A DNA stretch of 64,000 nucleotides from Nonomuraea montanisoli (GCF_013363975.1 NZ_JABWGN010000003.1:496001-560000), one strand, 5' to 3'. Shown: positions 8,005 through 18,705, counted from the stretch's first letter. The notes: a model not told the origin generated them from the letters alone. Translations and numbers: made by a program.

Positions 8005-10305
8005 ATGCCCCACTCCCTCAGCCGGCGGTCCGCCCTGCTCGGCGCGGCGGCCCTGGCCGGCCTCGCCCTGGCGCGGAGACCGGCCGTGGCGTCCGAAGCG
8101 GCGGCCGGCGCCGCCGCGTTCGACGCCGCGCGCGAGCGGTGGGTGAGCCTGCTGGCCGGAGGGTCGTACGACCCCACCTACCTGGAGCGGACGCAGGCGG
8201 TCGAGGGCTCGGCCAACGCCGTGCTGCGCAAGCTCGCGCCCGACCCCGGCCGCCCGAGCCTGTGGCCCGACCTGCCGCTCGACGACCCCGCGACCGGCAA
8301 CTTCAACCGCGCCTACAACCGCATGCGCGCGCTGGCGCTGGGCTGGGCCACGCCGGGCACCGCCATGCACGGCGACAGGCGGGTCGCCGAGACCGCGGCC
8401 GGCGCACTGGACTTCCTGTACGAGCACGCCTACAACGAGGGCCTCGACCGGCGGGGCAGCAACTGGTACTGGTGGGAGATCGGCGTCCCCCGCTCGCTGA
8501 CCGACACCTGCGCCCTGATGTACGACGGCCTGCCCAGGGACCGCCTCGAACGCTGGCTGCGCCCGTTACATCGGTGGTGCCCCGACCCGGAGCGGCGCGT
8601 CAGCCATCCCGGCGTCGTCGAGACCGGCTCCAACCGGGCGGGCAAGGCCATGGCGGTGGCGATGCGCGGCCTGCTCACCCACGACGCGGGCCTGATCGAG
8701 CGGGCCAGGGACGCGGTCTCCGCCCTGCTGCGGCCGACCTCCGGGCCGGGCGACGGCTTCTACCGTGACGGGTCGTTCATCCAGCACGGCGTGTACCCCT
8801 ACAACGGCAGCTACGGCGTGGACTACCTGGACAGCGTGGCCAAGCTCATCGCCATGCTCGCGCGCTCGCCGTGGCAGATCACCGGCATCGGCGACGTCTA
8901 CGACATCGTGGACCGCTCGTTCGTCCCGTTCATCTTCGACGGGCTGATGATGGACTGCGTCCGCGGGCGGCAGATCTCGGTGCAGGGTCACCGCGACTTC
9001 CATTCGGGGCAGAAGGCGGTCGAGGCCGTCCTCACGCTGCTGGAGGCGGCGCCCGAGCGCCATGCCCGGCGCTGGCGGCCGATGGTGAAGGGCTGGCTCA
9101 CCCGCAACACGGCCATCCCGTACGACACGCTCGCGCCGCTGCCGAGCATCGCGGAGGCCAGGGCCCTGCTGGAGGACGCGTCGGTGCCGGTCGGCCCGCG
9201 TACGACGGGCACGTACGTCTTCGCCGACATGGACCGGGTCGTGCACCGCCGCCCCACCTGGGCGTACGCGATCGCGATGAGCTCGGAGCGCGTCGGCGCG
9301 GCCGAGGCCATGAACCGGGAGAACCTGCACGGCTGGTACACCGGCGACGGCATGACCTACCTCTACACCGCCGATCTCACCCACTGGAACGACGACCTGT
9401 GGCCCACGATCGACCCGTACCGGCTGCCGGGCACGACGGTCGACCGCCGCAGACGGGCCGATCTGCCGCACAGCGGGCGCGCCCTGCCGCCCACCCCGTG
9501 GGCGGGCGGCGTGGCGCTCGACGGCGAGTGCGGCGTGGCGGCCATGAAGCTGGTCGCCGACGGCTCCTCGCTGCGGGCCAAGAAGGCGTGGTTCCTGCTC
9601 GACGACGCGGTGATCGCCCTCGGCGCCGGGATCACCGCCTCCGACGGCCGCCGCGCCGAGACGATCGTGGAGAACCGCAACACGCACGACGCGCACCCGC
9701 CGCTGGCCCGGGGCGACGGCTGGGTCCACCTGTCCGGCGTGGCGGGCTACGCGCTGCTCGACGGCGCCAAGCCGAAGGTGATCCGCGAGCAGCGCACCGG
9801 CCGCTGGCGCGACATCGACAAGGGCGCCACCACCGGGGGCGACACGACCCCCGTCACCAGGCACTACACGACCATCCTGATCGACCACGGCGTGGACCCG
9901 CACCGGGCCCGCTACGCCTACGCCGTGCTGCCCGACGCCTCCGTCGCGCAGACCGCGGCCTACGCCCGGCGGGTCGAGATCCTCGCCAACTCCGGAACGG
10001 CGCAGGCCATCTCCCACGGCGACCTGCTCGCCGCCGTCTTCTGGCGCGCCGGGACCGTCGAGACCGCGCACGGGCCGCTCACCGCCGACGGCCCGTGCGC
10101 GCTGCTGATCCGCCGCGACCACGGGCGGGTACGGCTCGCGGTCTCCGACCCGTCCAGGACCGCCGACGAGGTGCGGATCAGGCTGCCCTGGCCAGTCAGG
10201 TCGGTCAAGGAGGGCGGCCACGGGGTGCGCAGGTCCAAGAGGGGGGTCAAGGTGAAGGTCGGCGGCAGCCGCGGGCACGCCCGCACCGCCGTGGTGCGCG
10301 TCTGA
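8005..10305 (+). CDS. Secreted polysaccharide lyase family 8 (hyaluronate/chondroitin/xanthan lyase type)
   Basis: The ATG at 8005 follows GGAAAGG; a TTG at 7972 and an ATG at 7975 are upstream but lack a ribosome-binding site. The 766-residue product starts with a Tat-type signal (S-R-R-S-A followed by a hydrophobic Ala/Leu stretch, cleavage near VAS). PL8 hallmarks follow: NWYWWEIG (153-160), ETGSNRAG with candidate catalytic N210, and DGSFIQHGVYPYNGSYG with H261 and Y270. The H-to-Y spacing of nine and N-to-H spacing of about fifty match PL8 enzymes. An ENLHGWYTGDGMTYLY motif and beta-rich C-terminal domains come next. The enzyme cleaves acidic polysaccharides by beta-elimination; hyaluronate, chondroitin and xanthan cannot be told apart from this sequence. 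Confidence 0.9.
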   Translation: MPHSLSRRSALLGAAALAGLALARRPAVASEAAAGAAAFDAARERWVSLLAGGSYDPTYLERTQAVEGSANAVLRKLAPDPGRPSLWPDLPLDDPATGNFNRAYNRMRALALGWATPGTAMHGDRRVAETAAGALDFLYEHAYNEGLDRRGSNWYWWEIGVPRSLTDTCALMYDGLPRDRLERWLRPLHRWCPDPERRVSHPGVVETGSNRAGKAMAVAMRGLLTHDAGLIERARDAVSALLRPTSGPGDGFYRDGSFIQHGVYPYNGSYGVDYLDSVAKLIAMLARSPWQITGIGDVYDIVDRSFVPFIFDGLMMDCVRGRQISVQGHRDFHSGQKAVEAVLTLLEAAPERHARRWRPMVKGWLTRNTAIPYDTLAPLPSIAEARALLEDASVPVGPRTTGTYVFADMDRVVHRRPTWAYAIAMSSERVGAAEAMNRENLHGWYTGDGMTYLYTADLTHWNDDLWPTIDPYRLPGTTVDRRRRADLPHSGRALPPTPWAGGVALDGECGVAAMKLVADGSSLRAKKAWFLLDDAVIALGAGITASDGRRAETIVENRNTHDAHPPLARGDGWVHLSGVAGYALLDGAKPKVIREQRTGRWRDIDKGATTGGDTTPVTRHYTTILIDHGVDPHRARYAYAVLPDASVAQTAAYARRVEILANSGTAQAISHGDLLAAVFWRAGTVETAHGPLTADGPCALLIRRDHGRVRLAVSDPSRTADEVRIRLPWPVRSVKEGGHGVRRSKRGVKVKVGGSRGHARTAVVRV

Positions 10306-10326
10306 GAGCTCCACCGAACGACCGGC

Positions 10327-12042
10327 TCATGGGCGCGCCGCGGGCGTGAGGGAGAGGTTCCAGAACTCGGCGTAGCGGCCGCCGCGGCGCAGCAGCTCGT
10401 CGTGGCCGCCCTCCTCCACGATCCGGCCGCCGTCCAGGAAGACGATGCGGTCGGCGCGGCGGACGGTCCGCAGCCGGTGCGCCACCATGACCACCGTCCG
10501 CCCCGCCATCAGCCGCTCGATGCCCTGGTGGACGGCCGCCTCGTTCACCGGGTCCAGCGCGGAGGTCACCTCGTCCAGCAGGACGACGGGCGCGTCCTTC
10601 AGCAGCGCCCGCGCGATGGAGACGCGCTGGCGCTCGCCGCCCGACAGCAGCGCGCCGCCCTCGCCGACGTTCGCCGCCCATCCGCCGGGCAGCCGCTCGA
10701 TCACCTCGTCCAGGCGTGCCGCGGCCGCCGCCGCCCGCACCTCGGCGTCGGTGGCGCCGGGACGGCCGAGCCGCACGTTCTCCTCGATCGTCCCGTCGAA
10801 CAGGTAGACGTCCTGGAACACCATCGCGATGCGCGCCATCAGCGTCTCCGTGCCGATCTCCCGCACGTCCACGCCGCCCAGCCGCACCGCTCCCCCGTCC
10901 ACGTCGTGGAAGCGCGCGAGCAACTGCAGCAGCGTGCTCTTGCCGGCGCCTGACGGCCCGACGACGGCCAGCCGCTGCCCCTCGGGCACCGACAAGGACA
11001 CGCCGTCGATCACCGCGCGGTCGCCGTGCCGGAAGACGGCGGAGGCGAACTCCAGGTCGTGGCGTACCGGCTGGACCGGTTCGGGCGCCTCGGGCAGCGG
11101 CTCGGTGCGCAGCACCGCGTCGAGCCTGGCCAGCACGGAGCGCGCGCCGCGGAGCTTGCCGCCGATGCTCGACAGCGACAGCAGCGGGTCCGCGCAGCGG
11201 GCGGCCAGCACCAGGATCGTCAGCACCTCCGCCACGCCGACGGTCCCGCCGAGCGCGAGGTACGACCCCAGGACCAGCAGCGCGGTGAACACCGCCTGCA
11301 CCGCGAGCGTCAGGCCCAGGGTGCCGGGCAGCGCCGACAGCACGGTACGGCGGGAGGCGCGCTGGACCTCCCGCAGCGCGTCGTCGAGCAGCCGGAAGCG
11401 TTCGTCGGTCCGGCCGCCGGCTCGCAGCACCGGCTGGGCCTGGAGGTATTCGATGACCCGTCCGGCGGCCTCGTGGTCGCGTTCGTGGCGTTCCTCGTCG
11501 TCGGCGGCCATCGAGCGTCCCGTCCAGACCTGGACGGCCGCCACGACCGGTGCGGCGACCAGCGCTGCCAGCCCCAGTGGCCCGTTGTAGGCGAGCATCA
11601 CGGCCACGATCGTCAGCGGAGTCACGCAGGCGGACAGGAACGGCGCCAGCAGGTGCACGATCACGCTCATGGACTCCAGGACGCCGCGGCCGGCCAGGAC
11701 GGACACCTCCCCGACGCGGGCCGCGCCGTACCAGCCGAGGGGCAGCCGGGCCAGGTGGTCGCCGAGCCGGTGGTACATGCCGCGCAGCAGCGCGGTCGCG
11801 ACGCGGAAACCGGACAGGTCGCTGCGGTAGCGCAGCGCCGCGTAGACGGCGACCGCGGTCCCGAACGCGACCAGCCAGGGGCGGGCGCCGGCGGGCGTGC
11901 TCCCGAACAGCGCCCGCAGCACCGGCACCAGCAGCGCGTACGACAGCCCCTCGGCCACCGCGGTCGTCGTCATCAGGGCCACGGTGCGGCGCACCGGCCG
12001 GGCGTACTCGTGTCCCAGCACGCGCAGCAACATACGGATCAT
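10327..12042 (-). CDS. ABC half-transporter, IrtB/YbtQ-like (permease-ATPase fusion)
   Basis: A 571-residue type IV ABC half-transporter. An N-terminal six-helix membrane domain covers about residues 15-300. The nucleotide-binding domain has GPSGAGKSTLLQ (Walker A), LLSGGERQRVSIARAL (signature) and VVLLDEVTSALDP (Walker B and D-loop). The start overlaps the stop of the upstream half-transporter by 4 bp (ATGA), so the two are probably made stoichiometrically and form a heterodimer. The family contains the iron-siderophore importers IrtAB and YbtPQ as well as exporters. No siderophore biosynthetic or reductase gene is nearby, so the substrate is open. It is convergent with the polysaccharide lyase, with 21 bp between the stops. 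Confidence 0.85.
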   Translation of the reverse strand: MIRMLLRVLGHEYARPVRRTVALMTTTAVAEGLSYALLVPVLRALFGSTPAGARPWLVAFGTAVAVYAALRYRSDLSGFRVATALLRGMYHRLGDHLARLPLGWYGAARVGEVSVLAGRGVLESMSVIVHLLAPFLSACVTPLTIVAVMLAYNGPLGLAALVAAPVVAAVQVWTGRSMAADDEERHERDHEAAGRVIEYLQAQPVLRAGGRTDERFRLLDDALREVQRASRRTVLSALPGTLGLTLAVQAVFTALLVLGSYLALGGTVGVAEVLTILVLAARCADPLLSLSSIGGKLRGARSVLARLDAVLRTEPLPEAPEPVQPVRHDLEFASAVFRHGDRAVIDGVSLSVPEGQRLAVVGPSGAGKSTLLQLLARFHDVDGGAVRLGGVDVREIGTETLMARIAMVFQDVYLFDGTIEENVRLGRPGATDAEVRAAAAAARLDEVIERLPGGWAANVGEGGALLSGGERQRVSIARALLKDAPVVLLDEVTSALDPVNEAAVHQGIERLMAGRTVVMVAHRLRTVRRADRIVFLDGGRIVEEGGHDELLRRGGRYAEFWNLSLTPAARP

Positions 12043-13847
12043 CGGGGCTCGTCTCCTCGGGGCGCGTCGCTCTCGCCGGCGACGGCCGATCGGTGGGCCT
12101 GCCAGAACGCGGCGAACCTGCCGTCGCGCGCCAGCAGCTCGGCGGGCGCGCCGCGCTCGACGACCGCCCCGTTCTCCAGCATCACGACGGTGTCGGCGTC
12201 GGCGATCGTCTCCAGGCGGTGGGCGATGACCAGGACGGTCCGGTCGCCCGCCAGGGCCGCCAGGGCGCGGCGCACCGCCTGTTCGGTCTGCGGGTCGGCG
12301 AAGGCGGTCGCCTCGTCGAGCACCAGGACGGGCGCGTCGGCGAGCAGGGCCCGCGCGATCGCGATGCGCTGCGCCTCGCCGCCCGACAGCCCGGCGTCCT
12401 CGCCGATCACCGACGCGTAGCCGCGGGGCAGTTCGAGGATCCGGTCGTGGATGTCGGCCAGGCGGGCGGCGCGGACCACGTCGTCGTGGCCGGCGTGCGG
12501 CACCGCCAGCGCGATGTTGTCCGCGACCGACGCGCGCAGCAGGCGGACGTCCTGGAAGACGAAGGAGACCGTCCGGTACAGCTCGCGGCCGCCGATCTCG
12601 CGCAGGTCGGCGCCGCCCAGGACGACCGAGCCGTGCGTCGGGTCGAAGAACCGCGGCAGGAGCTGGACCAGCGTGGACTTCCCGCTTCCCGACGGCCCGA
12701 CGACCGCGGTGACCGTCCCCGGCTCCAGCACCAGATCGATCCCGCGCAGCACCTCGTGCCCACCCTCATAGCCGAAGCGCACGCCCCGCAGTTCCACCCG
12801 GTGTCCCTGGGGCGCGACCGGGTGCGCGGGTTCCGGCAGCGGCTGCACCGCGAGCACGTCGCCGATCCGGCCGACGGCGCGCCGGGCGGCCTGCAGGTCG
12901 TCGAAGCCGTGGCCGAGGGCCGCCACCGGAGCGGTCAGGCCGAGTCCCAGCAGCAGGAAGGGCAGCAGGCCGGCCGGCTCCATGGCGCCGTTCGTGATCA
13001 GCGCCGCGCCGCCGACGAGCACGACGAGCAGCACGAACGGCGGCGACAGCGCGAGCTGCATCCCCGCGGCGATCGGCGCCATGCCGCGCACCCAGCGCAG
13101 AAAGGTGTCGGTGAACTCGTCGGCGGCCGTGCGGAACCTGCGATGGGCGCGACCGGCTCCGCCGAACGCCTTGACCACCGCGATGCCCTGCGCGAACTCG
13201 ACGGCGGCGTTCGAGATCCGGCCCATGCCCGCGTCGAACTCCTTCTGCTCGCGCAGCCGGGCCGGGGTCATCATGAGGGGCACCAGCGCCACCGCCAGCA
13301 CCACGGGCGCCAGCGTGATCAGCGTCAGCCGCCAGTCGACGGTGAACAGGTAGACCAGCGACACCAGCGGCACCACGAAGGCGGCGACGAGTTCGCCGGG
13401 GGCGTGGGCGATGAACGGGTGCACGGCGCTCACGTCGTCGCCCACCACCTTGGCCAGCTCGCCGGTCCGGCGCCGGGAGAGCCAGCCGATCGGCACGCGT
13501 CCGAGCCGCGCGGCGAGCCGCCGGCGCAACGCGAGCTGCACCTGGCCGTCGACGAGGTGCCCGATCCCGGACGACGCGGCCGTGAACAGCAGCCGGACCA
13601 GCAGGCCGGCCGCGCCGGCGACGACGACGGTCCAGACGCGACCGTGGTCGACCGGGCCGGGCGACAGCAGGACACGGCCGAGCTCGACGACCGCCAGCAG
13701 CGGGGCCAGACCGGCGAGGGCGCCGATGACCTGCAGGAGGACGACGGCGGCGAAACTCCACACGTAGGGGCGCAGCAGCCCTGGACTTCTCACGGCCGCA
13801 ATCGTCGTGCAGCCGCCCTTCCGGGGGCGTCCTGCGAGCGGAGTCAC
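12039..13847 (-). CDS. ABC half-transporter, IrtA/YbtP-like (permease-ATPase fusion)
   Basis: Partner of the following half-transporter, 602 residues from the GTG at 13847. A GTG at 13793 (reading [13 protein letters not shown]) is an alternative start, and neither has a convincing ribosome-binding site. The transmembrane domain spans about 25-330. The ATPase domain carries [30 protein letters not shown] and [13 protein letters not shown]. The unusual ATAFADP D-loop is typical of the siderophore-associated IrtA/YbtP branch. The long N-terminal siderophore-interacting domain of mycobacterial IrtA is absent. It starts opposite a glycosyltransferase gene; a palindrome at 13883-13902 in the shared region could control either gene. 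Confidence 0.83.
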   Translation of the reverse strand: MTPLAGRPRKGGCTTIAAVRSPGLLRPYVWSFAAVVLLQVIGALAGLAPLLAVVELGRVLLSPGPVDHGRVWTVVVAGAAGLLVRLLFTAASSGIGHLVDGQVQLALRRRLAARLGRVPIGWLSRRRTGELAKVVGDDVSAVHPFIAHAPGELVAAFVVPLVSLVYLFTVDWRLTLITLAPVVLAVALVPLMMTPARLREQKEFDAGMGRISNAAVEFAQGIAVVKAFGGAGRAHRRFRTAADEFTDTFLRWVRGMAPIAAGMQLALSPPFVLLVVLVGGAALITNGAMEPAGLLPFLLLGLGLTAPVAALGHGFDDLQAARRAVGRIGDVLAVQPLPEPAHPVAPQGHRVELRGVRFGYEGGHEVLRGIDLVLEPGTVTAVVGPSGSGKSTLVQLLPRFFDPTHGSVVLGGADLREIGGRELYRTVSFVFQDVRLLRASVADNIALAVPHAGHDDVVRAARLADIHDRILELPRGYASVIGEDAGLSGGEAQRIAIARALLADAPVLVLDEATAFADPQTEQAVRRALAALAGDRTVLVIAHRLETIADADTVVMLENGAVVERGAPAELLARDGRFAAFWQAHRSAVAGESDAPRGDEPR

Positions 13848-13882
13848 CTGCCGCTACCCCACCGGGATCAACGACCGGCCGG

Positions 13883-13902
13883 ACTACTCCGCCGGGAGTA
13901 GT
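13883..13902. promoter_or_regulatory. Inverted repeat between ABC pair and glycosyltransferase
   Basis: ACTACTCC and GGAGTAGT form perfect 8-bp arms around a four-base centre. The site is 36 bp upstream of the ABC gene start on the minus strand and 85 bp upstream of the glycosyltransferase. Its size and position fit a dimeric repressor operator better than a terminator, since no gene ends here. The regulator is unknown. Confidence 0.5.
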
Positions 13903-13987
13903 GCCGTCACGAGGCCGCGCACGAATGGTGTCTCATGTTCCTTGTGCCCCATCTACACCATGAAGCGGGAAAGGCCGGTCCTGTCAC

Positions 13988-14740
13988 GTGCCCCTGATCT
14001 CCGTCATCACGCCCAGCCACCGGCCGGTGCGCGAGCAGCTCCTGGAAGCCTACGAGTCCGTGCGTTCGCAGCGGTTACCCCGGGGCTGGGAGGTCGAGTG
14101 GGTCATCCAGGAGGACGGCGACACCGGCGCGGCCCTCGACATCCTGCCGGAGGATCCCGTCGTGAGGTTCGCCACGGGCCGCCGGGGCGGCGTCGCCCTG
14201 ACGCGGAACATGGCGCTCGCGCGGTCCCGGGGTGACCTGGTGAAGAACCTGGACCACGACGACGTCCTCACCCCCGGCGTGCTCGCCCGCGACATCGAGG
14301 TCCTGGTGTCGGACCCGCTGGTGCAGTGGACGACCTCCCCGGTCCTGGACCTGCTGCCCGACGGCTCGACGGTCGCCTTCGACAGCGACCCGGCGCCGGG
14401 CCGGCTGGAGCCGGGGTACGTGTTCGAGCACTGGCGCACCCACGGCTACCGGCTCCCGGTGCACCCCACGAGCATCTGCATCCGCCGGCCGCTGGCCGTC
14501 GCGCTGGGCGGCTGGATGGGCGTCCCGGGCTCGGACGACACGGGCCTGCTGGTGCCGGCCAGCGTCGTCAGCCACGGCTACTTCCACGGCGAGGCGGGCC
14601 TGCTCTACCGCAAGTGGCCGGGGCAGGAGACGGCGGCCGCCGGCCACTACGCGCCCATGGAGTGGAGCCTGCGCATGCGGCTGATCGAGGAGCGCGCCGA
14701 GACGGTCCGCAAGCTCTGGCCGGACGTCGTCGGCGTCTGA
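13988..14740 (+). CDS. Family 2 glycosyltransferase
   Basis: A 250-residue GT-A fold protein starting at GTG 13988. It opens directly with LISVITPSHRPVREQLLEAYESV, typical of GT2 nucleotide-binding beta-strand 1. GGVALTRNMALARSRGD follows, and LDHDD (about 94-98) is the DxD-type metal and sugar-nucleotide site. There is no membrane span or signal, so it acts in the cytoplasm. The acceptor cannot be predicted. It stands alone: the upstream ABC pair diverges from it and the downstream AraC gene converges on it, ending 3 bp away. Confidence 0.82.
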   Translation: MPLISVITPSHRPVREQLLEAYESVRSQRLPRGWEVEWVIQEDGDTGAALDILPEDPVVRFATGRRGGVALTRNMALARSRGDLVKNLDHDDVLTPGVLARDIEVLVSDPLVQWTTSPVLDLLPDGSTVAFDSDPAPGRLEPGYVFEHWRTHGYRLPVHPTSICIRRPLAVALGGWMGVPGSDDTGLLVPASVVSHGYFHGEAGLLYRKWPGQETAAAGHYAPMEWSLRMRLIEERAETVRKLWPDVVGV

Positions 14741-14743
14741 CCG

Positions 14744-15592
14744 TCAGCCCGCTCGCGCCAGCCGGTACTGGGTGGGGGTGACGCCGTACGAGCGGCCGAA
14801 CCAGCGGGTGAGGTGGGCCTGGTCGGTGAAGCCGACCTCGCCGGCGACCCGGGCCGCGGGGTGCCCCAGGGCGAGCAGGCGGCGGGCGGCGCGCAGGCGC
14901 ACCTGGCGCTGGTACTCGCTCGGCGCCAGCCCGTAGGCCGTGCGGAAGGCCCGGTAGACGGCGTACCGGCTGCCGCCGGTCCAGGTGGCGAGGTCGTCGG
15001 CGCTGATCGGGTCGGCGTAGCGGTCGTGGATGAGCTCGCGCGCCCTGGCGGCGAGCCGCGTGAGGGCCGGCGTGCGGACGGCGGCCGGCGGCGCCGCCGG
15101 CGTACGCGCGGCCAGACCGGCGAGCGCGGCGACGGCGGAGGAGAGCGCCTCGTCGCGCTCGAGCGGCGCGGCGCCGCGCGACAGCGCGGTGTGCAGCCGG
15201 CGCAGCCGCGTCGCCAGGACGGGCGAGTCGAGGACCGGGGCGGCGAACAGGGGCAGCCCGACGGCGTGCCCGGCCCTGTCGGCGAGCACGTCGGCGAGCA
15301 GTTCCCGGCCGATGTGGACGATGCGGTACGTGAAGCCCAGTTCGTGGGCCGCGTGCCCGTCGTGCACCTCGTCGGGGTTGAACGCCATCACCATCCCGGC
15401 GGCGCTCGTGTGCCCGGCGCCGCGGCAGGTGAAGGTCTGCGCGCCGTGCTCGGTCACGCCGAAGGAGTACGTCTCGTGGCTGTGCCGGTGGTAGCGATGG
15501 CGCAGGAAACTCGCGTACATGGCCTCCAGCGGCAGCTCGGCCGAGCGCCAGTAGCTGGTCCACTCCCGGGCCGGGCGGCCCTCGCCGGTCAT
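14744..15592 (-). CDS. AraC-family transcriptional regulator
   Basis: The ATG at 15592, preceded by GAGG-rich sequence, gives 282 residues; the frame opens earlier but that part is atypical. The N-terminal half is a cupin-like sensor domain (RYHRHSHETYSFGV, then FNPDEVHDGHA), the arrangement of AraC_binding proteins. The C-terminal 95 residues hold the double helix-turn-helix, with WTGGSRYAVYRAFRTAYGLAPSEYQ and VGFTDQAHLTRWFGRSYGVTPTQY. It diverges from an EamA transporter across 154 bp, and such pairs usually mean the regulator activates the exporter in response to its substrate. Confidence 0.88.
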   Translation of the reverse strand: MTGEGRPAREWTSYWRSAELPLEAMYASFLRHRYHRHSHETYSFGVTEHGAQTFTCRGAGHTSAAGMVMAFNPDEVHDGHAAHELGFTYRIVHIGRELLADVLADRAGHAVGLPLFAAPVLDSPVLATRLRRLHTALSRGAAPLERDEALSSAVAALAGLAARTPAAPPAAVRTPALTRLAARARELIHDRYADPISADDLATWTGGSRYAVYRAFRTAYGLAPSEYQRQVRLRAARRLLALGHPAARVAGEVGFTDQAHLTRWFGRSYGVTPTQYRLARAG

Positions 15593-15746
15593 CTCCTCGT
15601 CACCTCGTTCCTCACGTGGACGTGCGTACGGGATCAGGCGCACGAGCGTACAAGACCGGGCGGTCACCCCCGGACCAGGATGATTCCGCCGGAGCGCCCG
15701 GCTCCTCGGGCTCGGGCGCGCAAGACGCGATGGAGAGGTGACCCCC

Positions 15747-16730
15747 GTGCCGAGTGACGCCGTCAGGACCCAGCCCTACCTCCTCCTGGCCACGACGATG
15801 GTGCTGTGGGGAGTCGGCTTCAGCAGTTCGAAGGTGATCGTCGACCACCTGCCCCACTCCGTGGTGGCGACGTTGCGGTTCGGCGGCGGCGCGCTGGCCC
15901 TCCTGGTCGCCCTGCGGTCGTCCCGGCCGGACGGTGGCCGGCGCGCGTCGCTCCGGGACTGGGCGCGGGCGGCCGGGGCGGGCGTGCTCGGCGTCTTCGT
16001 CTACAACCTGCTGTTCTTCTGGGGGCTGTCGCTCGCCCCGGCGATCGACGGGAGCACCATCGTCCCCGTCATGAGTCCCGTGCTGACGACCGCGTTCCTC
16101 CTGGTGACGCGCCGGAAGAAGGCGTCGGCGGCGCGGGTCGCGGGGCTGGCGACCGGGGCGGCCGGCGCCGTGGTGTTCTTCGTGGGTTCGGGCGGGGCGT
16201 CGGACGCGGGCCAGGCGCGGCTCGCCGGCGATCTGCTGTTCCTGCTCAGCGCCTGCTGCTGGGCGGCGTTCACGCTGTCCGGTCGCCGCGTCCTCGCCGG
16301 CATCGACCCGCTCAGGGCCACGACGTACGCGACCCTGAGCGGGTCGGTGCTGCTGGCCCTCTCCAGCGCGCCGGCCGCCGCCGAGGTCGACTGGGGCAGC
16401 GTGCCCGCCCACGTCTGGGTGAACGTGGTCTTCGTGGCGCTCGGCCCCACCGCGGTGGCGAACGTGCTCTACTACCGGGGCGTCCACGCCGTGGGGCCCG
16501 CGTCGGCGTCCATCATGATGTTCCTGGTTCCCGTCATCGGGACCACGTGCTCCGCCGTGTTCCTCGGCGAGTCCTTCGGCACGGTCCAGGCGGCCGGAGC
16601 GGGCGTGCTGCTCGCCGGAGCCGTCCTCGCCGTCACCCAGGGCAGGCTGCCGGCGAGGCGGAGGCGGCCGGGGGCGCCGCGGGACGGGATCCCGCGGACG
16701 GAGGCCGCCTCCGCCGAGCCGGACCTCTAG
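15747..16730 (+). CDS. EamA (DMT superfamily) transporter
   Basis: GTG at 15747 is chosen over GTG 15738 because GGAGAGG lies 8 bp upstream of it. The 327 residues make about ten hydrophobic segments in two EamA repeats, the first starting LLLATTMVLWGVGFSSSK and the second after a short polar link near residue 160. The C-terminus is a charged Arg/Glu-rich tail. Family members export amino acids, metabolites or drugs. The divergent AraC regulator probably controls it. Confidence 0.85.
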   Translation: MPSDAVRTQPYLLLATTMVLWGVGFSSSKVIVDHLPHSVVATLRFGGGALALLVALRSSRPDGGRRASLRDWARAAGAGVLGVFVYNLLFFWGLSLAPAIDGSTIVPVMSPVLTTAFLLVTRRKKASAARVAGLATGAAGAVVFFVGSGGASDAGQARLAGDLLFLLSACCWAAFTLSGRRVLAGIDPLRATTYATLSGSVLLALSSAPAAAEVDWGSVPAHVWVNVVFVALGPTAVANVLYYRGVHAVGPASASIMMFLVPVIGTTCSAVFLGESFGTVQAAGAGVLLAGAVLAVTQGRLPARRRRPGAPRDGIPRTEAASAEPDL

Positions 16731-16752
16731 TCCGTCCCGGCGACCGCCTGGG

Positions 16753-18705
16753 CTAGTCCACCTCGGCGACCGCCTGGGCGAACTGGGCCGAGTACAGCCG
16801 GGCGTAGGCGCCGTCGGCCGCCAGCAGCGACTCGTGCGTGCCCTGCTCGACGATCCGCCCGTTCTCCATGACCAGGATCAGGCTGGCGTCGCGGATCGTG
16901 GAGAGCCGGTGGGCGATCACGAAGCTGGTGCGGCCCTCGCGCAGCGAGCTCATCGCCCGCTGGATGAGCACCTCGGTACGGGTGTCGACCGAGCTGGTGG
17001 CCTCGTCCAGGATGAGGATCGCCGGCTCGGACAGGAACGCCCGGGCGATCGTGATGAGCTGCTTCTCGCCCGCGCTGACCGTCGCGCCCTCCTCGTCGAT
17101 CACCGTGTCGTAGCCGTCGGGCAGCGTGTGCGCGACGCGGTCCACGTGGGCGGCCCGCGCGGCGGCCTCGATCCGCTCGCGGGTGGCGCCCTGCGCCCCG
17201 TAGCCGATGTTCTCCGCGATCGTGCCGCCGAACAGCCACGTGTCCTGCAGCACCATGCCGATCTGGTCGCGCAGCTCCTCCCGGGACATCTCGGCGATGT
17301 CGACGCCGTCGAGCGTGATCCGGCCGCCGGTCACCTCGTAGAAGCGCATGATGAGGTTGACCAGCGTCGTCTTGCCCGCCCCGGTGGGGCCGACGATGGC
17401 CACGGTCTGGCCCGGCTCCACGGTCAGCGACAGGTTCTCGATCAGCGGCCGGTCGGGCGCGTAGCGGAAGGACACCTCCTCGAACGCCACCCGTCCCCTG
17501 ACCCGCTCGGGCCGCGCGGGCTCGGCCGGCTCCGGCGACTGCTCCGGCGCCTCCAGCAGCTCGAAGACCCGCTCGGCCGAGGCGACGCCCGACTGCACCA
17601 GGTTGGCCATGCCGGCCACCTGGGTCAGCGGCTGGCTGAACTGCCGCGAGTACTGGATGAACGCCTGCACGTCGCCCAGCGAGATCGAGCCCGACGCCAC
17701 CTTGAACCCGCCGACCACGGCCACCAGCACATAGTTGACGTTGCCGATGAACATCATCGCCGGCTGGATGATCCCGGAGATGAACTGGGCGCGGAAGCTG
17801 GAGGCGAACAGGGCCTCGTTGTGCCGCTCGAAGGTCTCGGCGGCCTCCTGCTGCCGGCCGAACACCTTGACCAGCGTGTGCCCGCCGTACATCTCCTCGA
17901 TGTGGCCGTTGAGCCTGCCCGTCGACGACCACTGCTTGACGAACTGCGGCTGCGAGCGCTTGCCGACGGCCGCGGTCACGTACACCGAGACCGGCACCGT
18001 GACCAGCGCGATGAGCGCCAGCACCGGCGAGATCCAGAACATCATCACCAGCACCGCCACGACCGTCAGCACCGACGAGATGAGCTGGCTCATCGTCTGC
18101 TGCAGCGTCTGCGCGATGTTGTCGGTGTCGTTGGTGGCGCGGCTGAGGATCTCGCCGCGCGGCTGGCCGTCGAAGTAGCTCAGCGGCAGCCGCGCCAGCT
18201 TGGCCTCGATCTGCTCGCGCAGCCGGGACGCCGCCCGCTGCACGACGGTCGTGGTCAGCCGGAACTGGACGATCCCGAGCAGCGCCGCCAGCAGGTAGAT
18301 CGCCAGCACCCAGCCCAGCACCTGGGCGAGCGCGGTGAAGTCGATGCCGTGGCCGGGCACCACGTTCATCGACGAGACCATGTCGGCGAACGTGCCCTGG
18401 CCCCGGGCGCGCAGCCCGGCCACGGCCTGCTCCTTGGTGATCCCCGCGGGCAGGCGGGCCCCGATGATGCCGGAGAAGATCAGGTCCGTGGCGTGACCGA
18501 GGATCTTGGGGCCGGTCACGGTCAGGGCGACGCTGGCCGTCCCGAGAGCCAGGACGACGGTCAGCAGCGCGCGTTCGGGGTGCAGCAGCCGCAGCAGGCG
18601 GCGCAGGGAGCCGCCGAAGTCGAGGGCCTTCTCTGCGGGTCCGGACATCATCCGGCCCGGCCCGAAGGCGGGCTGGGGCCGGCGCGCGGGCGCCTGGTTC
18701 GTCAT
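16753..18705 (-). CDS. Heterodimeric ABC exporter subunit with consensus ATPase site (TM288-like)
   Basis: The ATG at 18705 overlaps the stop of the upstream half-transporter (ATGA), giving 650 residues. The N-terminus is a roughly 50-residue polar extension, then six membrane helices (about 50-370). The ATPase domain has [13 protein letters not shown], a diverged signature [14 protein letters not shown], and [13 protein letters not shown] with the catalytic Glu present. The partner upstream has Asp there, so together they form the asymmetric, one-degenerate-site arrangement of TM287/288-, LmrCD- and BmrCD-type exporters. It is the third gene of a TetR-ABC-ABC operon. Drug or lipid efflux is likely, but the substrate is unknown. 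Confidence 0.87.
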   Translation of the reverse strand: MTNQAPARRPQPAFGPGRMMSGPAEKALDFGGSLRRLLRLLHPERALLTVVLALGTASVALTVTGPKILGHATDLIFSGIIGARLPAGITKEQAVAGLRARGQGTFADMVSSMNVVPGHGIDFTALAQVLGWVLAIYLLAALLGIVQFRLTTTVVQRAASRLREQIEAKLARLPLSYFDGQPRGEILSRATNDTDNIAQTLQQTMSQLISSVLTVVAVLVMMFWISPVLALIALVTVPVSVYVTAAVGKRSQPQFVKQWSSTGRLNGHIEEMYGGHTLVKVFGRQQEAAETFERHNEALFASSFRAQFISGIIQPAMMFIGNVNYVLVAVVGGFKVASGSISLGDVQAFIQYSRQFSQPLTQVAGMANLVQSGVASAERVFELLEAPEQSPEPAEPARPERVRGRVAFEEVSFRYAPDRPLIENLSLTVEPGQTVAIVGPTGAGKTTLVNLIMRFYEVTGGRITLDGVDIAEMSREELRDQIGMVLQDTWLFGGTIAENIGYGAQGATRERIEAAARAAHVDRVAHTLPDGYDTVIDEEGATVSAGEKQLITIARAFLSEPAILILDEATSSVDTRTEVLIQRAMSSLREGRTSFVIAHRLSTIRDASLILVMENGRIVEQGTHESLLAADGAYARLYSAQFAQAVAEVD

